Positions 61,494 to 64,000 of a stretch of 64,000 nt of DNA are shown piece after piece (position 1 is the stretch's first letter; each line of letters opens with the position of its first letter). A program made the translations under genes and the position numbers. Source of the DNA: Chitinophaga sp. 180180018-3 (GTDB taxonomy: Bacteria > Bacteroidota > Bacteroidia > Chitinophagales > Chitinophagaceae); the NCBI RefSeq assembly GCF_037893185.1, contig NZ_CP140772.1:6812001-6876000 (forward strand), read 5' to 3'. The notes below the pieces were generated by a model. It was not told the DNA's origin and did not search any database. It was given only the letters and a program-made list of their open reading frames with translations.

Positions 61494-61883
61494 TTATAAG
61501 GCAGCTATGATCCTGGCCTGGATCTCCTTAAACTCATCGGCCGACAATTTGAGCTTAGCACGGGAAAAATTCATATCATCCACTGAATTAATAGGAATCA
61601 GATGCATGTGCGCATGAGGTACTTCCAGACCTACCACACTAACGCCTATACGATTACAGGGAACCACTTTTTCGATAGCCCGGGCTATAGGCTTGGCAAA
61701 CACTAACCACTCCCTCATCAGATCATCAGACACGTCGAAGAATTTATCTGTTTCCACTTTGGGAATCACCAGGGTATGGCCGGCCATTAACGGGAAAATA
61801 TCCAGGAAAGCATAGAAGTTTTCATTCTCTGCTATCTTATAGCTGGGGATCTCACCTTTGATAATTTTAGAGAAGATGGTCAT
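61494..61883 (-). CDS. HIT family nucleotide hydrolase
   Basis: 129 residues. The histidine triad VPHAHMHLIPI (H-x-H-x-H) is intact, after FSKIIKGEIPSYKIAE and FPLMAGHTLVIPK. Members hydrolyse adenosine 5'-monophosphoramidates and related compounds in the cytoplasm. It is convergent with the RprY-like gene, with a short palindrome GCCTTATAAGGC at their stops, and lies 94 bp after greA with a terminator between. Confidence 0.94.
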   Translation of the reverse strand: MTIFSKIIKGEIPSYKIAENENFYAFLDIFPLMAGHTLVIPKVETDKFFDVSDDLMREWLVFAKPIARAIEKVVPCNRIGVSVVGLEVPHAHMHLIPINSVDDMNFSRAKLKLSADEFKEIQARIIAAL

Positions 61884-61911
61884 GGTACGCAGTTCTTAGT
61901 GGCAATTTATG

Positions 61912-61946
61912 AAAATTAAAAAGGGGCCGCAAATGAATGCAACCCC
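61912..61946 (-). terminator. greA terminator
   Basis: Minus-strand stem GGGGTTGC/GCGGCCCC (8 bp, two wobble pairs, 61939-61946 and 61923-61930) followed by TTTTTAATTTT. Confidence 0.85.
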
Positions 61947-61977
61947 TGCAAATATCATGAAAAAGTGCCAGTAGCCC

Positions 61978-62451
61978 TTATGCTGTTATTGAATCAATTT
62001 TAAATTTAAGCAATCCATTAGGAGCCTGTACTTCGGCCACCTCGCCTACCTGCTTGCCTAGCAAACCTTTTCCTATCGGAGAAGTAATGGATATTTTACC
62101 TGCCTTCAGATCAGCCTCTGTTTCAGAAACAACCTGGTAAGTAACAGTCTTCTTATTAGCCATATTCGTAATGGTTACCTTACAGAGGATGGATACTTTT
62201 GAAGTATCTATAGCATTGGCGCTAACAATACGGGATGTAGCTATCGCCGTTTCAAGTGTGGCAATCTTAGCTTCATGTATACCCTGGGCTTCCTTGGCGG
62301 CATCATATTCGGCATTTTCCTTCAAGTCACCCTTCTCCCTGGCTTCTGAAATAGCACGTGCAATTTCAGCCCTTCCCTTTGTTTTAAGGATGGTCAGCTC
62401 ATTCATCATTTGGTCGAGGGTTTCTTTCGTTATATAATTTATGCCAGACAT
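61978..62451 (-). CDS. greA: transcription elongation factor GreA
   Basis: 157 residues from ATG 62451; the frame extends to 62616 but that part is leader. The N-terminal antiparallel coiled coil (about 1-75) has the tip acidic residues in REKGDLKENAEYDAAKE. The C-terminal globular domain has ISITSPIGKGLLGKQVGEV. It enters the RNA polymerase secondary channel and rescues backtracked complexes. Its leader appears to hold a promoter and an intrinsic terminator (see findings). Confidence 0.95.
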   Translation of the reverse strand: MSGINYITKETLDQMMNELTILKTKGRAEIARAISEAREKGDLKENAEYDAAKEAQGIHEAKIATLETAIATSRIVSANAIDTSKVSILCKVTITNMANKKTVTYQVVSETEADLKAGKISITSPIGKGLLGKQVGEVAEVQAPNGLLKFKIDSITA

Positions 62452-62476
62452 AACCTGCTGTGTTTTTTTGGTTACA

Positions 62477-62514
62477 GAAAAAAAAATCAACGCCTCCATT
62501 TGCACAGAAGCGTT
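62477..62514 (-). terminator. leader terminator upstream of greA
   Basis: Minus-strand stem formed by 62507-62514 and 62489-62496 (AACGCTTC with GAGGCGTT; one U-G pair that would mismatch on the plus strand), followed by nine Us. It lies 26 nt before the greA start codon and downstream of the -7 box. Confidence 0.75.
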
Positions 62515-62531
62515 GTTTACTGGTGTTATTG

Positions 62532-62539
62532 CAAATATA
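62532..62539 (-). promoter_or_regulatory. -7 box of greA
   Basis: TATATTTG on the minus strand, exact. The predicted start (about 62526) gives a ~75-nt leader with the hairpin and U run inside. Confidence 0.5.
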
Positions 62540-62556
62540 AACAAAATTCTATAAAG

Positions 62557-62621
62557 AAAAAAGGATCTTGTTCCAGAATAAAACAACTTGATAATCAAGT
62601 GTTTACTCTGGAACAAGATCC
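62557..62621 (-). terminator. terminator after the 2-hydroxyacid dehydrogenase
   Basis: 15-bp perfect stem (62607-62621 with 62563-62577) around a second hairpin with ACTTGA/TCAAGT, followed by TTTTTT on the minus strand. A strong compound structure 13 nt after the stop. Confidence 0.88.
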
Positions 62622-62633
62622 CTTCAGGATCTT

Positions 62634-63563
62634 TTAAAGAATATTTAGTTTCTCCAGCACAATTCTCGCCATTTTAATACTGGCCTCATGCGAATAGCCT
62701 GCAATATGTGGAGTTACCACTACATTGGAAGCCTTCAGCAACCAGTCCAGCTGTTCCTTCTCTTCTTCGTTATAAGTGCTCAGCTTTTCATTTTCGAGCA
62801 CATCCAGACAGGCACCGGATAATTTTCCGGCCTGAAGCGCAGCAATGAGATCGCGGTTATTTACCAGCTTTCCCCTGGCCGTGTTCATGAACCACACTGG
62901 TTTGGCAAAAGAAGCGAAGAAGGCCGTATTGCCCAGGTGTTTTGTTTCTGTTGTTAACGGAAGATGTAAACTCACGACATCTGCTTCCCTGAAAATCTCT
63001 TCCAGGGTCGACTCTTTCACATTTCCTGAGCCATATCCCTTCTTGTACTTATCGTACGCCAGTATTTTTACATCAAAGCCCTGCAGCTTATGAGCAAAGG
63101 TACTCCCGGTGTTACCATATCCTATAATCCCCACTGTTCTGCCATTCAACTCAAAACCCCGGTTACCGTCACGCTCCCAGATCCCCTGCCTCAATTCCAG
63201 ATTGCTCTTCAATGTATTGTTAAGCAGGCACAGCAGCATACCTACTGCCTGCTCCCCAACAGCATCCCGGTTTCCTTCAGGACTGCTTACGCAATGGATC
63301 CCTCTGCTTTCAGCATAGGGTACATCTATCAGCTCCATACCGGAGCCCAAACGACCTATCCATTGCAGCTGGCGGGCATTGTCGATAATGTGCCTGTCGA
63401 CATGAATGCGGGTGGTAACAATCAACCCTACGCAATCCGCGATCAGACGGTATACTTCGTCGTAACTGATCGATGGCTGGTAGATCACTTCAAATCCTTT
63501 GGTCTCCAGCTGTTCAACAAGATACGGATGTGTTTTTGCCGTAATTAATACTTTCCTGCTCAT
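62634..63563 (-). CDS. D-isomer 2-hydroxyacid dehydrogenase family protein
   Basis: 309 residues. NAD-binding GIIGYGNTGSTFAHKL, the catalytic Arg in MNTARGKLVN, a Glu in DVLENEK and the His in VVTPHIAGYSHEA. Members include phosphoglycerate dehydrogenase (serA), D-lactate and glyoxylate reductases; the short length without an ACT domain is compatible with the reductases or with the short Bacteroidota serA type. The start overlaps the ksgA stop by 4 bp (ATGA). Confidence 0.9.
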   Translation of the reverse strand: MSRKVLITAKTHPYLVEQLETKGFEVIYQPSISYDEVYRLIADCVGLIVTTRIHVDRHIIDNARQLQWIGRLGSGMELIDVPYAESRGIHCVSSPEGNRDAVGEQAVGMLLCLLNNTLKSNLELRQGIWERDGNRGFELNGRTVGIIGYGNTGSTFAHKLQGFDVKILAYDKYKKGYGSGNVKESTLEEIFREADVVSLHLPLTTETKHLGNTAFFASFAKPVWFMNTARGKLVNNRDLIAALQAGKLSGACLDVLENEKLSTYNEEEKEQLDWLLKASNVVVTPHIAGYSHEASIKMARIVLEKLNIL

Positions 63564-64000
63564 ATCATCTTATGGGATAAAGCTGCAAAATCAGCCACGC
63601 TCAATTCTTCTGCTCGTTTTGAAAAAATAGGATCCTGTGCCAGCAGTTCCTTATTGAACATTGTTTTCAGTGGATTACGCAATTGCTTGCGCCGTTGCCC
63701 GAAAGCAGTTTTTACCAATACAAAAAATTTTCGCTCGGAAGCAATGTCCGCAGGCTGTTCCAGCTTCGTCAGGCGGATAACCGCCGATTTCACCTTCGGT
63801 GGCGGATTAAAGCAGTTCTCATGTACTTCAAACAGGTACTCGATCCGGTAAAATGCCTGTAACAGCACGCTCAGAATACCATATTCCTTATTTCCGTGCG
63901 GAGCAGCAATCCGTTGTGCCACTTCTTTCTGGAACATGCCTACCACCACACCCACATGTTCCCGCCATTCCAGCAGTTTGAACATGATCTGGGTGGATAT
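63560..64000 (-). CDS. ksgA: 16S rRNA dimethyladenosine transferase, 5' truncated by the window
   Basis: The frame stays open to the end of the window (...ISTQIMFKLLEWREH), so the N-terminal SAM domain lies outside. Seen are MFQKEVAQRIAAPHGNKEYGILSVLLQAFY, FNPPPKVKSAVIRL and the C-terminal helical domain with GQRRKQLRNPL. KsgA methylates A1518 and A1519 of 16S rRNA (E. coli numbers). The stop overlaps the dehydrogenase start (ATGA), so the two genes are coupled. Confidence 0.93.
   Translation of the reverse strand: MSTQIMFKLLEWREHVGVVVGMFQKEVAQRIAAPHGNKEYGILSVLLQAFYRIEYLFEVHENCFNPPPKVKSAVIRLTKLEQPADIASERKFFVLVKTAFGQRRKQLRNPLKTMFNKELLAQDPIFSKRAEELSVADFAALSHKMI

Overview
The window looks like chromosomal DNA of a member of the Bacteroidota, most like Chitinophaga or a close relative in the Chitinophagaceae. 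The signs are the fused lpxC-fabZ gene, a PorX-type response regulator (CheY plus PglZ), a PglZ/T9SS rather than flagellar context, RprY-like regulators, DUF3098 and DUF3108 proteins, weak Shine-Dalgarno sequences, and repeated Bacteroidota -7 boxes (TAnnTTTG, here also TAnnTTCG) upstream of genes. This assignment is inference from gene content; no rRNA is present.

Layout. 1-3.2 kb: a 7TM sensor histidine kinase (5' end outside the window), a REC-histidine kinase and a CheY-like regulator, then tRNA-Ala(GGC). 3.4-10.5 kb, minus strand: a five-gene signalling operon (1337-residue hybrid kinase with three REC domains, stand-alone REC, CheR, CheB, REC-kinase). 10.6-17.1 kb: a CheY-like protein, an S41 protease, a TPR protein, a VOC protein, a ROK regulator and tRNA-Leu(UAG). 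17.3-21.1 kb: tig-clpP-clpX plus a small helical protein. 21.2-22.1 kb: an unusually long convergent gap with spaced direct repeats. 22.1-27.2 kb, minus: acyl-CoA dehydrogenase, helix-hairpin-helix protein, metallo-hydrolase, a small protein and porX. 27.6-32.8 kb, plus: HD hydrolase, lpxD, lpxC-fabZ, lpxA and an ABC ATPase, i.e. the early lipid A pathway. 32.9-38.4 kb: MFS transporter, metallo-hydrolase, GroES-like protein, HerA-like ATPase, Gfo/Idh/MocA oxidoreductase. 38.5-46.5 kb: recQ, copper-type P-ATPase, tsaE, alanine dehydrogenase, uppP, a DUF3098 protein and ftsX. 46.7-49.5 kb: leuS. 49.6-52.0 kb, minus: a tightly overlapping trio of small membrane protein, Tes-like (MJ0619-type) radical SAM enzyme and divergent Lgt-like transferase. 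52.0-64.0 kb: M23 peptidase, EEP hydrolase, lipoprotein, M28 peptidase, ruvB, two RprY-like regulators, DUF3108 protein, flippase-like membrane protein, ruvC, HIT, greA, a 2-hydroxyacid dehydrogenase and the 3' part of ksgA.

Most of the window is ordinary core genome. The parts that stand out are: the radical SAM/Lgt-like/membrane-protein cassette, which may be an undescribed lipid-modifying system; the CRISPR-like spaced repeats after clpX; an apparent leader terminator between the greA promoter and its coding region; a set of very long intergenic RNA hairpins sharing an AGCGAAGAT core; and -7 boxes lying almost on top of start codons.
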